Shown piece by piece: positions 13,231 to 27,558 of a DNA stretch of 64,000 bases; position 1 is the first letter of the stretch; each line of letters begins with the position of its first letter. The notes beneath the pieces were generated by a model. It was not told the DNA's origin and ran no database searches. It saw nothing but the letters and a program-made list of their open reading frames with translations. The DNA comes from Aptenodytes patagonicus. Taxonomy: Eukaryota; Chordata; Aves; Sphenisciformes; Spheniscidae. Made by a program: the position numbers and the translations under genes. Location: the NCBI RefSeq assembly GCF_965638725.1, contig NC_134950.1, positions 133,563,636-133,627,635 on the forward strand, in the 5' to 3' direction.

Positions 13231-16200
13231 GCAGAAGATGGACTAAAGAGGAGGAGGCTCCACGTTCGTGAAACAAAACTGAAAGTGGGTCCCAGAAGTA
13301 GAGATGGAAAGAGAAAGCTTCTTGTAAACCCCCAAATCTGTCAGCTCTCTAATGAACTCCTCCACCCAAAACATTACTAACGCCACCCAGTCCGTTCCCT
13401 CAGCAAAATCATAATGCAAAATTTTGTAGCCCCTCCATGAACAGCGCTACAAAAACCCTAATAACTGTTCCCAGTCCTCCTTCCCTCCCCCACTCTCCTT
13501 TACCTGCTCCAAAATTTCTCAGCCACCACTGCAAGACTGAGTCATTACGCTGTTGAGAAACTTTCAGCCAGCTCTGGGACCGGGTCCAGCAGCAGTGCAG
13601 CTGCTCTCACACGATGCTGAACCTGAATCATTAAGCTCTGCCAGACATGAGCCACAAGGGTATCTCGGCACACAGATCCCCAATGCTCCCACTTGTCAGA
13701 GAGTTTATTAGCCCGGGCAAAGTGCCAGGCCTTGGCAGACCCATGGGTCTGTGGGGTGCAAAGCTTCAAGGTGTGGGAGCACTTCATGCTTTTCCAGGTT
13801 TTCCATTAATTGAGGTTAAACTGAATTTGCCAAAGGGGTGACTGATCTTGAGCTATTTTTTCCTTTTGGTTATTTTCTCTATAAACAAGTTGACTTAACT
13901 CAGCACCTATTATAATTCTTCCCGTAACAGGTTAGAATACAGAATTCATGGATTATCACTAAAAAGTTTTGTGTCAGTCTTTCCACCTGCTGCTCTGGTA
14001 CCTGGTTCAGTCATGCTTTTGATCAAACTGGTAGCCTAGCTGGCATCTCCAGTTCAAACTGCTGCACTTATGTGAGCAAATCACTTGTTCGAGAATAATC
14101 TTGAGACCTCCAAAGCAATCCACGCAATGCATCCAGTGCACAGATCTCCTTCTGTCAACCTGGTGATCACAGGCCCAGTGTCCACCCTCCAACTACACTC
14201 CAAAAGGAGGAGCCTGGGGCAGGTTAATGACTTGTACAGGTGTGATATAGTAAGTACTTGTGTTACTGGCTGTGGTGGTCCTCAACCCTTTTATTCAATT
14301 TCTGTATCAGCTCAGTCGTATATTATTTGGAGTAATTTGGTTGTAACATACGCACATCCAAGGGAAAACAGTATAATCATCAGAGAATGAGTTGTCAGCG
14401 TGCTTTCAGAGGTTAGTAGGAAAGAAGTCTTTAAATTCAGAGGATAAACACAAAAGATGTTTTGCTTCCTCCAACAGATAGAAAAGTGGAGGGCAAACGC
14501 AAAATATAATCTGAAGTTACATAAATAATAAATACAACAGAAGTTACATACTTCTGTGTTATGTCAGAGGAAGAGTATATGAGAAGCAGCGAGCCATTAA
14601 TCCCTGGAAAGACTAAGGAAACTACGTATTTTGTTGATTTTACGAACTAGACTTATTTAAACAGAATATGGCTTGCCTAGGATTTCACTATGGATTCACA
14701 GATTTTGCTTTACCTTGAGCGTTAGAGGCTAAACTGACACATCTTTGGAAAAAGAGGCAATGAGGCAGCATGTCGACCTGGTGAAAGAATGAAAATCTAC
14801 TGGACAACAGGGCTCATGTTTTAAAATGACTTCTACAGTTACAAAATATACATCTCATTATCATTTCTAGAGCTTCCCCTTTGTGTTCCCACCAAAAGCA
14901 TATAGTTGAACTTAACTAGCATTACCATCATAGAAATAGAATTCCCCCATTCTCAATGTGGAAAGCATTTTAGTACCATTACTTAATCATAAGGGTAATG
15001 ATTGTAATGAGATTCACAGTACACCAACTTAGTCTAGAAAAGTGACTTTACCACCCTTGTGCATAGAAATCTATTACAATTTCTTTTGTTGGTACCTTAA
15101 AAAAAACCCAAACCCTAACTTGTAGAAACTTAGCACTCTTTCTCTCACTTAAGTTTTATATTACATTTATCACCATGGTATCCAAACACAAAAGACTTAA
15201 AATCTCTCTGTAGGAGCTTTCGGTGTTCTGCAGAGAACAAAATGGACGCCTTGTGAGTAGAGGAAGGGCAAGAACCACAACGCTAACGACGGCACCAGGA
15301 AAAGGTGGGATTTCGGGGCAGCATGTCAGAAGACAGAACCCTCCGTGTGCCAGTTTTTCCACCTGCATAAAGAGCTTATAGAGCACAACCATGTTTCTAG
15401 AGTGCTTTGAGCTTTACAGAGAATTATTATGGAAACAGAGAAATTATTACCCTACCAATAACAAGACAATGACAGGAAAAAGGCATAAGAACCCTTCTTT
15501 GTTGAGCTTGAGCTGAGTTTCAAGTTTTCATAGTGTTGCTCATGCTGAATCTCCAGGCATCTACTCTCACTTTCTCTCTCATTTTTACTGTTTACATTGA
15601 AATAACTGCTGCTGGCCATACTTTACATCAGACAAAACAATAAATCAAGCTAACTTTTCTATCTCAGGTTTTTCCTAAGCATTATACTTTGGATGACTAC
15701 TGACTATCGGGTACAGAACAGAGTTCCAAATTTTTCACTGTCCACCTTATATTCTCTGACTCATTCCCTAACAACTGTCTTCCCCAAAACCAGTATGACA
15801 CTGCAAGATAGTCCAGAAGGTAGACTTTCCCAAACACTTCAGGGGAAGCATATTAAAAAGCTTTTGCATGCCAGGGGAAAAAAAAAGTGTTATAAATAAA
15901 AAAGGAGGAAATGTGACTACTGGAAAATGTGCTGGAACTTGTCTTTCTCAAAGTAACCCTTGTGGCATCCTTACATTTGGTGTTATGATCCAGATACTCA
16001 ATTTTCAGTGGCACTATGCCATCTTCTGTGAAGTCATAAGAGGGAGCATGTTTTAAGCTATATAAATAGTGGGCTCTTGGAACATAGGAGGACCTCATTA
16101 CACAGAATTATCATTAAATAAAATGATCCTACTCTTTTAAGTTAGGACATAACGTAAGCTAACACCCAATATTGTCAGAAAGCTAAGGAACATAGCAGAC

Positions 16201-17640
16201 TGGGCAAAAATGTGATCTCTTTCTGGAAGGGAAGAATGAAGATAAAAATAAGCAGGTAAGCAGATGGGTGCACTTTGTTTATCCTCTCTAGGAGTACTTC
16301 CATCTACCTTTGTCTCGTTAGCTGGAGAATTCTGGCAGTTTCTTACTCTTTTATTTAGCAATCACGAAGACAGATCTGTTTTCTTTTCAACTCGGATTAT
16401 CTAAGAGACATTCCTGCTCTGATTGACTACCAGTCACCACATACAGTCACAAAGCAGCAGCATACAAGCTTTCTTAACAACACTATCCCAAAACTGTTCC
16501 ACAACAGTGACGTTCAAGAGAAAAAGAGGGTGTAATTCTAGTCTTCTGTCTTTGCTGAGACTTGTAAAAGAGCAATTACTGAATGGAACAGCTGCTGGCT
16601 GAGAAATGGAACTACAGAAGCATATGATATGCTATCCATACAGACAGCAATCATTTTATTCCAGAGATTAATTCAAATTAAGATATGGTTCCCAGAACAG
16701 ACATGAACTGGTGATCTAAAGGTGAAAAGCGTTAGAGCTTATAGAAATGATGCACCTTTTTGCTGCACAAGTAATAAACTATACATTGGAGATGTCTCTG
16801 ACTTCTGGAGGAAGGACCAAAAGTGTACCAACGTGTTCCGAACAAATACAAAATGCAGCTGATAGGAATACACAATTCATCCCTCTGTTGTAGTTCAGAG
16901 CTTACAAGCGTTTCAGGGTAATTCTCTCTGTATTCAATGGAATCAAAGGAAGTATAATTCTTCCTGGGAAACCAGAGATCTCACTATATTAGTTTGGTTT
17001 TTTGCTAAGCACATACTCCTGTCATCTGATATTTCATTATTAGCAGATCCCAGAGTTATCCTGAAAAGGTAATTGCAAATCCTTCAAACTAAATATTTTT
17101 TTTTAATAAGTAAGGGTTGATTTGTTGCAATTTGCTAATGAAAATAGTAATTTAAAAAATCTAAATATGATTTTTCCCTTACTGATTCTGCTTTATAGCT
17201 GAAACGATGCAACAAATATTATTATCCCTCTATATCACAATTGTTGCTTTTCACACCATTTGCAATCCAGTCTCTGAGATTTTGCAGTTGTCTTCCTCCA
17301 GGCGACGTCTGCAAAAACTATATGTTACTATAACTCTGCATAAAATCAAAGTCAATGATAAAATGGAAAGTGGAGAGGGAGGAGGAAGGAATGAGAGCAG
17401 ATCAAGCCTGCTAAACCGTTGATTTATTAGCATATAATACTGAAAACCTTCTTTTAAAAAAAATGGCCCACAAGGTCTGTTTTTGATAAGTTTGCCTAGA
17501 AAAGAAAATTGACATATAGGGATACATTTTCAAAGCACTGCACAAAGTTTTAACAACATGATTCCCATTGACATTAATGAGTCATATGGCTGAAATCCTG
17601 CACAGTGCTTTGAAAATATACCCTACAGCCTTTTAAGCCT
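13231..17640. other. Intergenic DNA
   Basis: I see no gene or clear transposon in this stretch. The longest open frame is about 101 codons and has no recognisable sequence features. Confidence 0.55.
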
Positions 17641-17960
17641 GCTTTTGGGAAACCGGAGCACTTGCCTCCTAAGTAACCTTTTGGTTGCAAGTCCCGATTA
17701 CAACTACGGGCTCCGTTCTTCACCCGCCGGAGAAAGCTTCCTCCCGTGCTGTGTGAAGATGGCCGCAGCAGAAGTGTTTTGTGGGTGTGCGTGGAGCTGC
17801 TCCAGTGACAACCCCGCTCCTCCGTGACCAGGAGGGGGTGTGGGTAGGGAGAGGAATGTGGTCCGATGGCAGCTGTCATAATTGGAAACAGCTTCCAAAA
17901 TGGTTTTAATTATGATGAGATTTGGCCTGGCATCTACTGTAGCCAGACTCAAGATTGCCC
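17641..17960. other. Small CpG cluster with an adjacent AT-rich motif block
   Basis: About 11 CpGs fall within 17641-17830, far above the local background. The segment includes AAGATGGCCGC at 17756-17766, one mismatch from the YY1 consensus AAGATGGCGGC. It is followed at about 17870-17960 by a block with TTTTAATTATGATGAG, a homeodomain-type TAATTA core. It could be a distal enhancer or an orphan promoter. No coding frame is convincing. Confidence 0.35.
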
Positions 17961-20900
17961 AGCCCTCTGTCTTGAGCTATGCTCTCACTGTTGTAGTGCA
18001 AGATCTTCAGATATGTCAACGGGCTCAAGAATTGTGATTTTTTTTTTCCCTTTTCTCTACTAAATGGTGTTACAAAAGGAAACAAAGAGGGAAGTTTGCA
18101 GGGAAATGTGGTAATTGTATTATACCAGCTACTAATTTACCCCCTCACATAATCTCGCCTGCCTTATATTCTTAGTCCATCATGCAATAACTTCACTTCC
18201 TCACTACTTTCTCACCAATAAAATGAACATTTGAATTGAAACAATTCCTCTCTAGTGAGAAACAGGAAGAAGTTTCTCCCCTCCTCCTGAAAAAAATGGA
18301 TAAATTTATTTTGCAAAGCTTAACATCTTGAAATTAAGAAATGGAGAAAGCCAGTAACAGAGCAAATCTATTTGCAACATGCCTTTGCTGATGTTAATTA
18401 AACTGAATGCTATTTATATCCTCCCAGACATAAGGAGAGGATCTTGCAAACCTTTGAAATGTTAGACCTGGACAATCCATAGACACTACAGAGGAGTGTG
18501 GGTTTTGTTCAGCCTGAAAACATTTGGTCATGCAAAAACTGTAAATACTTCAGACATATATCAAAGATTACGTAGTTAATGACTAAAAAGGATGCAGGCT
18601 TTGGCTAAGCTCCATGGCCAAAGTACAGAGCATTTTTGGAAAGTTGCTTAGTTAGATGCCTTAGCAGACCAGCTATGCAGAGAAGCAATACTGTCTCTGC
18701 ATGGGACACGGGCACCTTTCAAGGGCTGTCCCAGGATTACTTTCTGTGAAAGGCACAGGATGGGTTAAGGCAAGAAACAGAAATGGAGGTTTGGATTTTT
18801 GCTGTATCCTCTTTCCAGCAGATGGCTGACCAGTTCTGGTCAGGTATTAGAAGCCTGTTTTCTTTATTAAAAAAAAAAACAAACATTAAGCTTGCACAAT
18901 TAGTCATAGAAAAAAAAATATTACAGAATCAGTAGGCAACACTGATGCCACCTTTCTGTATGTGAACTATAAAATTTATACTTTGAAGATAGATTAATGT
19001 TGATATATAGTTATGCATACATAGTTTAAAAGTGCAGTGTTTATCTTCCTAAATACACATGAAACAAAAAAAAAGTAATTCATGCTCACTCCTAGACTAG
19101 AGCCAATGTAGCATAATGCAACTTAGCTTAGTTCTCAACAGGCCTGTTACCTCGGATGTGGCTGTGGCATGCTGTGGACTTGTAGTACACATGAGGACAA
19201 TCACTCAAACTCAACTGGGTCTTGATAACAGGTTACCTTGGTCATGCATTTGAGAAATTGGAAAATAAATAGCAAGGTATGTGCACAATAGGGTAGAGGT
19301 TAGTAACAAGCATTCAATCCTACTTCTTTGTGTTTCAGGGTAAGCTGCACAGGTGAAGTAATTTTTACACATAATTTTTACAGGGCAGTGGCGTTTGCTT
19401 GCATTGCAAGTGTTAACTCTTCCTGTGTGAACTTGTTTCAATAAACTGCAATAAACACCCAGTAGTAATGTACAAATTAAAGCACTACTTTAATCTACAA
19501 GAGTATTTTTCCTTTTTTTTCAATTTTTGTGCAACTCTGGCTTTGTTTATTCAATACACTCACGGGCATACGTCATGACATACAAGAAGATAATATGAAG
19601 GGTTGCATCATTACCAGGAGCCTTATTTAAAAACAAACAAACAAAAAGCCCACTTTTTTTTTAGAAAAGGCTCTATAATGTAATAGTCAGACGATTTCTT
19701 AGTTTACATGTTGGCAACACCATTTTCCCCAGCAAGCTGCGGTCAGCAACATGCAAGGCAGACTAGGAGACCTGTGATGTGACTTGGAACAATGTACGAA
19801 GTTACTCCATTTACCTGTTAATTACTGCCTTTCAGCAGAAGGTTACTGCTTCCGGAGACACAGGACCTGACATCATGAATGCTCAGTCTTCTCAGTGGAG
19901 AGTAAAACAGGTTAATTTGGGTCATCATCAGTGGAGAAGACCATGAAATTCCTACAAGTTCTGTTTCTGCTTTGCAGATAAGCTTCATCTAAAGTTAACA
20001 GTGCCTGTCAGTTTTAATAGCAACTTTACAGCAGTACTGTGTTTAAGACCGATATGGCACAGATACATTTAATAAATAAATAAGTTAAGTAATACTCTTT
20101 CTGGGATAACATTTTCTTTAAAATTTGTCTGAAGTTTTTCATGTTTTGGCAAAACCTGGATGTGAAATATTTCCTTCTACTTTAAGATTTTTTTATTCAG
20201 TAAATAATTCAGGTTGAGTTCCAGGAATAAACAAAGGAGAAAAGGAACGACAAAAAAAATGTACTGCTGGCTTCAGACTTGTAAATGCAAGCACAAACAA
20301 AGAAAAAAAGAATTTGCTACTTTGCTTTACACAAAGGACAACACAGGAAAACAGATTTTGCAAATCATTTGTTCCATATTTTGAGGAGAGTCAAGTACTT
20401 AGCCCAAAGTCATAATTTTGTAACAATTCTATAGCCTTGTGTAACAAAATGTTTAATTTAGATGTTTTAAGTACAGGAAAAAAAATATTCAAAATGATGG
20501 ATGTTCTTAAGATGCATTCATTGTGCCTTTTTTGAAATAGCATAACAAATTTAATAAGCTGTCAAGAGTAATAAGGACATCCTATTAAGTAGCTGAGAAA
20601 GTAGAGGGAACACAGCAAGCTCAGACTTTATCATCTGAAGAAAGTTGCAACACATATTCCTAGTGAGCAATCTTCATGCCCCTTTCCAGCAGCATTAACA
20701 TATTACAGTGTAATTTTCTCATTTCTAGAGTCCCTTAAACAAACAAACAACAGTAGATGCAATCAAGAGAACCAGCCATTGAGTAAGGCCTCCCATTCTA
20801 GAATTTCATTAAAATACTATGTCCAAGGATTAATACAAGGGTGGTGTTACTGAATCTGTCAGTGCAAATCAAGTTACAGAACTAATAATAGCTGAAAGTA

Positions 20901-23900
20901 ATAGCACAAAGCAAACAAAGAAAATTCATACAACTCTAGAGATGGCCAGTCCTGAGCTTTATCTTGCTCTTCTAAAACCCTCAGAAATAAAAAATATGTT
21001 GTTTTCTCTTTCCTGCAAGACATTGGCTTGGACTACTCTGCAGTCCAAGCACTGGTTCATAGATCCCTTACAAATCCTTGGGAAAAGGAAATCCCTGTGA
21101 GTACCAAACACCATCTCTGTGCAAAATGAATGTCCAGCATATTACATGCACAGAGCAACTACAGTGAGCAAGCGTAGGCTGACACTGATACCAACAGCTG
21201 TGCTGAATTTAGATATCCACGTCCTTGCACACATCCTAAATCTATGCATGGGCTTGAGCTTTTTAATGAAGCTGAAATGTGTTGTACCTGGCAAATTTGC
21301 CACTGCTTTGGATAGTAGCTTCATCTGAAACATTTTTTTAAACATCTGTGTTCACCAGTCCTTCTAACAAAAGGTGCAGCCATGAGTGGACACCAGCTCA
21401 CTCAATTTGACCCAAGCCTGTCCAAATCTGAGTCTGCTCTAAATAATTTGCAATACAAATGATCTGCTGCAAAGTCAGACCTTTTGTCATTGCCCATCTA
21501 CCATAACCTGTGGCCCACCCAGATTTCTGTGCCTAGCTAGGCAACTGTTTCCAGTGGCAAAGTTACAACATTATAATGTACTGAATAACACATTTCACTT
21601 GTCTCAGGTGATTTATGACACTAATACTTTTGAATCCCTCTTCTCATAAATAGTGGAAATGGAAACTTTTTACTTTATTTTTCTTTGCTACCAGAGTTAA
21701 CAACACTAATATGTACAAAGAATATCTGAACTGGTAAATAACTAGGACCTATTCAGAACAGCATGCATTTTTGGTTCAGACTATAAACTTTTTTCTTTTA
21801 ATTAAAATAGAAAGCAGACAGTTAACTGTGTAGGTCCTGTCTGATTAGATGCAGATATCACTTAATGGTTATGATAAAACCAGGGCTATGTTTCAAGAGG
21901 TTGGGAAGAGAAGACAGTGGTCATTATCCACTGAGTGTGGTTTCAAGGATATGCAAACTATTAATTTTTCCTGGAAAACCAAATATAAACAGAGCAATAT
22001 TCTTTGCCATGTTAAATGGATATCTGAATGCTTTTCCCTACAGTCCAAAGCACTGCTTCAGAGCTATACAAAAGAGAAGAGAACGAGCAAGAGCACACAA
22101 GTAACCTGAGAAACCTGTGGATGGTTTCAGTTTGGCCAGATCCCCTCCATGCAGAAGGGTGTTCAGCAACATGTCCCATCGAAAGCTTCATGCAAGACTC
22201 ATGAAATACATACTATCAAATGTAGACAAGAGGTGGCTCCATAACTTCAGTAAATGTTGCAAATCACAATGAAGATCCAAGCCTTATTTGCTGTATAAAC
22301 ATAAAATAAAAGACATTTCCTGCCCCAAAGAGGTCACCATTTAAGTAGACAAGACAGACAAAAGCTTGGGCAAGAATAATATTTATGTTTCCCTTAAACA
22401 GTTGGGAACTGCAGCACTAACTGATGGAATCCATTGTAGTCCTAAAATACTATTCCCATTACAACCTACACCAGGTCAAAACTTTAAAGTAGCCTGCTTG
22501 TGTTGTGGCACACAATACTTAAATATTGTGGTGCACAACAGTTAAATCACAAACGTTACCTACTGAATGTCTATTCACAGACCCAAAGGGATTATGGCAG
22601 TGCACTGAAGTTCATGCTGCCATTCTCAACAGTTATGACTGATTGAGCTAATTTAAAGTTAGCCCACATAAGTAAATCCAAGCTGCAATTACACCTCCAG
22701 ATAGAAGTATACCTATTCTCAGTGACTTGCCCAGTGTAGGAAATAAAAAGACTGCTGTAAAGCTAAGATCTGAACAAGGATATTTTGAGTCCTGATCCAC
22801 TGTCTTGCAAGTCTACCCTTACTTTCTATATCTGTAAAATTCAGACTGCACTAATATCTCTGACTGTGGTGTATGGGATGTAGGAAGTGCATGAACTCAA
22901 CAGCAGGAGAAACTCTTTTCCTTCCCTCAACACTCAAGACAGAAACAGCTTCACTGCCAAGAAAGCCGTATAACACACATATGAATGCCCATATAATTTG
23001 GGTGCCTTGTCCCACGTAAGACCCAGCTCTGGATTTATATGGCATTGAAATGGGAGGACGGGAAGGACAACACAAATTGACCTAGGTTGTCAGTGATTGT
23101 TCTGGGCTTGGGCACTTGTACTCTTTATACTTTGGTGTTACTTCTAGATATATTTTTTTAAGTTAATACCCTCCATAAAAAGTCATGCCTTTTAAAAATA
23201 AGCTTCCTTTAAAAGAAATTAAATCTCATGGCAGCTTGTTGATTAAACCTTTAGCTTTGTGGAACACCTGAGCAAACAATAGCAGCAAATTTCTGACACC
23301 AATATAGGCAACCTTCTCCAGAATAGCTGCTGAACTACATCAGGTGATAAATTCTCTCCCTCCAGTGATGGCAACAAAGGCATTTTCCTGCACACTCCAA
23401 GGTGTGCCACCTGGTGGCAATCCTCTTTTGGTGGGACTCTGAGGCCCCTGGCGTCCCCCCTGCCAGCACTGGAGCAGGAAACATGCATTGTCTGAAATGT
23501 TGTTCTAAGGTAGCTCACCGACAGCCAGCAAGAGTCGTCTTGCAAAAATATCATCAGCTTTAACTATTTATAGCACAGCCATTTAGTTGCAACATTTTTT
23601 TCCCAGCAGGGGATGGGGGGGTCAGTATCTCCAATCAGTATTTTGACAGCTTGAGATGTGAATATAGCTGGACGACACATCACAATTCTGCAGACCTACG
23701 TGAAGGGAGGGAATTTTACATTTTACATTCAGAAGACTGCACAGTGCTCACACTGGTGGCCAAAGGATTAAAAGATAGATTAAATTTAGATAAAGAATAA
23801 AAATACTTTTTTCAAGTCTTCCCATCTTTGGATTTTAGCAAATTCAAATTCTCTGTTTTTCTTTCTTTACTTTTCCTAAAGTAAAACATTCATTTTTTAA

Positions 23901-26900
23901 ATCATACTTAGATTTCTTAAATCATTAGATTTTCTTAAAATGTGTAAGAAGAGCTCTTTAAAGATATCCACAGTTCTTTAACTTCAGTTAATTTCTTTCT
24001 AATATCCATCCCACTGAAGTAAGCCACTAACAAAGTTTTACTTTTTCAGTCACGCTTTTGTCAAAATCCTACATTAAATCAACAGGAGACACATCATCTA
24101 CTCAACATGTAGTTCAAAGAATTCAACATGGATATCTTCAGTTATATAAAAAAAAAGTTCTCCCAGAGGCAAGAGCCATCTTATTCCTTCTCGCCTTGCC
24201 TGGAGAGCTCTGGCGGAGAGGTCTTCAACCACCTTTACAAAACAACTCTCCAAGGACGGGCATTAGGCCCCTGCATCTGAACTTCTTTCCAGAGCCACTT
24301 CTGATCTACCAAGTGAGCTGCATACTATCTGCTCAGTTCGCCTGCAAACGGTGCCTTGTGAATATTGTTCTACACACATGCCTCGCACCTTCCACCTCAT
24401 TGCTCTCATTTCTTATCACGATGCCAAGTGGTGGGATGCATTTCCACCACAGAGAGCAAGTGGCTCCAGCAGGCTTGGCCATACACCTCATGTGGGCTCT
24501 CCTGTTCACCAGGAATGGCAAAATTCACCAAGGCCGAACATTTACTTGTCCTTTCAGGGACACTGGGGCATATTCAATTTAGGATGCACCTGTGACAGGC
24601 AGGAAAAACGCTGTCCATGTTTCTGGATGGAACTGCACATGGACAGTAGGGAGGGCAGCAAGTGGACCTGGAGGCACAGGGGCTGCATTATGTCCTCTCT
24701 CCATCTTTCCACAGGCACATGAATCATAGCAATGGCTTGTGTTATAGAGGATCCTGCCAATTGTAGCAGAAATCTTCTTTCAGACATTTTTACAGGGAGG
24801 GAGGAAGAGCCAAGTCTAGTTGGACTGAGACTAATTCAGGTGGCAGACTTTGGTCATTTAAAATCACAACTATATTTGATATTCAAGACCAGTCCACCGA
24901 TTGACTTTATTGAAGCAGCATCAATTCCAGCTGGAGGTATGACAAATAGTGACCAGGCCACTGAAGATTTACATACTTAGTTTTGAAGGCTTATATATCC
25001 TTTGGGCATATTGCACAGACTGACTCAAATGAGTGGTAGTAAACACATATAATCAAGACCTTTGTATTGACTTTGCAAAGCTGTTAAAAAGCACTAGAGT
25101 GTTTTTTCTAGAAATACATTGTTAAGGTAAAGTGATTTAATAAGCAGTAACTTCAAGTAAATATGCTGCCGAGCATCTTAGATCACACTTGCATTTAGCC
25201 AGGAGCCATGCACACCTTTTTAGCTTCTTGCAAAGCCTCATGTGAAAGGGGAGAGTAGATATTCAACTGTCTCTGATGTAGGAGGACAGATGATAAATCC
25301 AGTAAACCCAAAGATTTTTCAGATAGAATTTCCTTCAATGGTTTCCAAATGGTGGCCAGTGATGCTCTTGTGCCTGGAACATCAGCCTGTACTTTAATGC
25401 TTCTGGATACAACTGAAGGAAAAGAGCAATTGGGAACCACCCATGTTTAGATATGCAGCTGCAGTGATTTGAAGCTTATGCTGCTTCACCTGAGAGGTAG
25501 TACAGTGTCCCCACTCCTCCTATTTGAATGACTCATACTGAAGCAAGATCTTCATTCAGATGTGATCCTCTGTGGCCTCTACACTGTTGTGTGGATTTGT
25601 CAAAATCTGTCCCTTTCTATAATGAAACAATGCTGTGTGTTGATGCAGCATTCGTGAGTTATGTTGAAAGTTCAACCACACCTCTTGCAAGGTAGAAAGG
25701 GAATAGAAGCTGTCCTGTAAGAGCTGATGAATGAGGTATGCAACACTGTACTGGGATGTTTACTGTTTGACCACACTGAAGCATATGTGAGCAGGTTTCG
25801 GAAATCAATATGGTGATTTAGTTAAATAGCAATGAGTTACTGACATGTTCCTTAAGGACACCGAGGTGTGCCTACACAAGCATATCCACTCCCAGCCCAA
25901 CCCATCTGAAGTGATTAGGCTGCTCAGGGATCATGGGACTCCTGGGAGAAGACAAGGCGAGGAAGCTAATGGCTGTAAGACAGACATAGGTAGTGTGAAC
26001 TGTTGTGTTAGATTGGGCTCCTTCACCCAGGCTGCCTTTTCTTCTTACTTAGCACTGAATTTGGTCCTGAGATGGCCTTTTGCTGACTGACTTTACTACT
26101 AGGCAAAGACTGGCCAAGGGAGATCCACAAGAGTGAGAACTCAGTCAGATCTTCTTAGGAAGTGTGAAAAATAATTTGGAGTCAGCCTAAGTGAAAGAGG
26201 TGTATCAGTCTTCCCCATTGGAGGTGGTGGCACAATATCAAATACAGAAGGGGTGCATGTTTATAAAAATCAGGACATTTTTGATGTAGCTAGTCCAGTT
26301 GTTATTACACTACTTGTCTGTATCTATTCAAAATTGTGGCATTTACAGTGGTAAACATTAAAAATACAATACTGAATAGTGACCAATGTTTGTGCCCCCT
26401 AGTATTCAGAAGGGACAGAAGCTCCTTCAGAGGGTCTGATGATTGGCAGCAATAACGCTTTCATTTATACTGCTTCTTTGTGTGAATGTAGCAGCTGGAG
26501 AAAGTCTTTGACTGGTGTTCTTGAGACTACAGACACCAGAAGAGAAAAGCATGCTCATACAAGGAAGTTTGTTTTGCTGCATTGCCAATATGACCACGTT
26601 TTACTACAAGAATTAAAACTGTTTATAGAAAAAGAAATGCCATTCTTGTTCCTTTGTGTGAAACACGTGTGCTCCTCCTCCTCTCTCTGAAGGCAAGGCT
26701 TTCCAGTGGTTCCTCTTGGGGTGGCACAAGGAAAACTCTCCCTTCCTTTTCAATCTACTTTACCCGTGACCTGACCTCAAACTGTGATGAAAGAACAGTG
26801 TTTTTATGAGGCCCATTCCGTGTTTGATTCCTCTGCTGAAACTGCTAGCAGCCATGGTTCCCTTCAGGGTAGCTTTTCCAAGGACACCTCTATGCTCTGG

Positions 26901-27195
26901 AATTTACAGGACTAGTGTTCTCTGCTATCCTTTAGTTTGCTCTTGCTTGTTTGGTGGTTTTAGACTTTTCTTAGGGTCTTATCAACCTAGTCAAGTTAAC
27001 CCGATGTGGCAAATGCTGTATCAGCCTGTAACTTAGGTGACCTCAAACAAGGCTGGAAAGCAAAAGGAACATGGTAGAGGTTATGTTGCCTATGCAAATG
27101 AGACACGGACCTTTCAACAGCACTGGCCATGCATTTGGGGAAGGTTATAGAGACAGGACCTGCTTTGCTGGTTTAAGTCACTAGGACCACAAGTG
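17961..27195. other. Intergenic AT-rich DNA
   Basis: No gene seen. The longest non-transposon frame in the window (174 codons, 24058-24582 on the plus strand) starts at TTG rather than ATG, has no recognised motif and is overlapped by other open frames, so I do not call it a gene. Confidence 0.5.
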
Positions 27196-27319
27196 TCATA
27201 GAATCATAGAATCATTAAGGTTGGAAAAGATCTCTAAGATCGTCAAGTCCAACCATCAACCCAACACCACCATGTCCCAACACCACCACGTCCACTAAAC
27301 CATGTCCCTAAGTGCTGCA
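27196..27319 (-). mobile_element. CR1 3'-end fragment (about 124 bp)
   Basis: The left end has CR1 octamers (CATAGAAT repeated), followed by the typical CR1 3' UTR and the last few codons of ORF2. The fragment ends abruptly at 27319, next to the non-CR1 flank shared with copy C. It contains an internal 16-bp duplication (CAACACCACCATGTCC / CAACACCACCACGTCC). It is either an independent 5'-truncated insertion or the true 3' terminus of a chimeric copy-B insertion. Confidence 0.85.
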
Positions 27320-27472
27320 CTTTAAGATTAAAAGGGGAATAAGTATAAGAATAAAAAAGACAGAGTGAATGTTAAAAAAAAAAGGAACCTTTGAAATCAG
27401 AAGTTTTAGATTACTCAAATACACTTACAGTAGGCTACATAGCAGACAGGAAATGTGATTGGGAGGTTTCTG
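27320..27472 (-). repeat. Transduced 3' flank, partner of 44387-44541
   Basis: This 153-bp non-CR1 segment lies directly downstream of the 3' end of CR1 copy B on the minus strand. It matches 44387-44541, which lies directly downstream of CR1 copy C on the plus strand. By eye I find one substitution and one 2-bp indel. Both copies join the CR1 end at the same base (after ATTCC). Shared descent by CR1 3' transduction explains this best. Confidence 0.9.
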
Positions 27473-27558
27473 GAATCATAGAATCATAGAGTCATTAAGG
27501 TTGGAAAAGACCTCTAAGATCATCGAGTCCAACCGTCGACCCAACACCACCATGCCCA

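Noticed and set aside
24058-24582. 174-codon frame on the plus strand, the longest outside transposons
   Set aside because: It begins with TTG, not ATG, shows no domain or repeat, overlaps other open frames on both strands and has no splice or promoter context. Chance is the best explanation.
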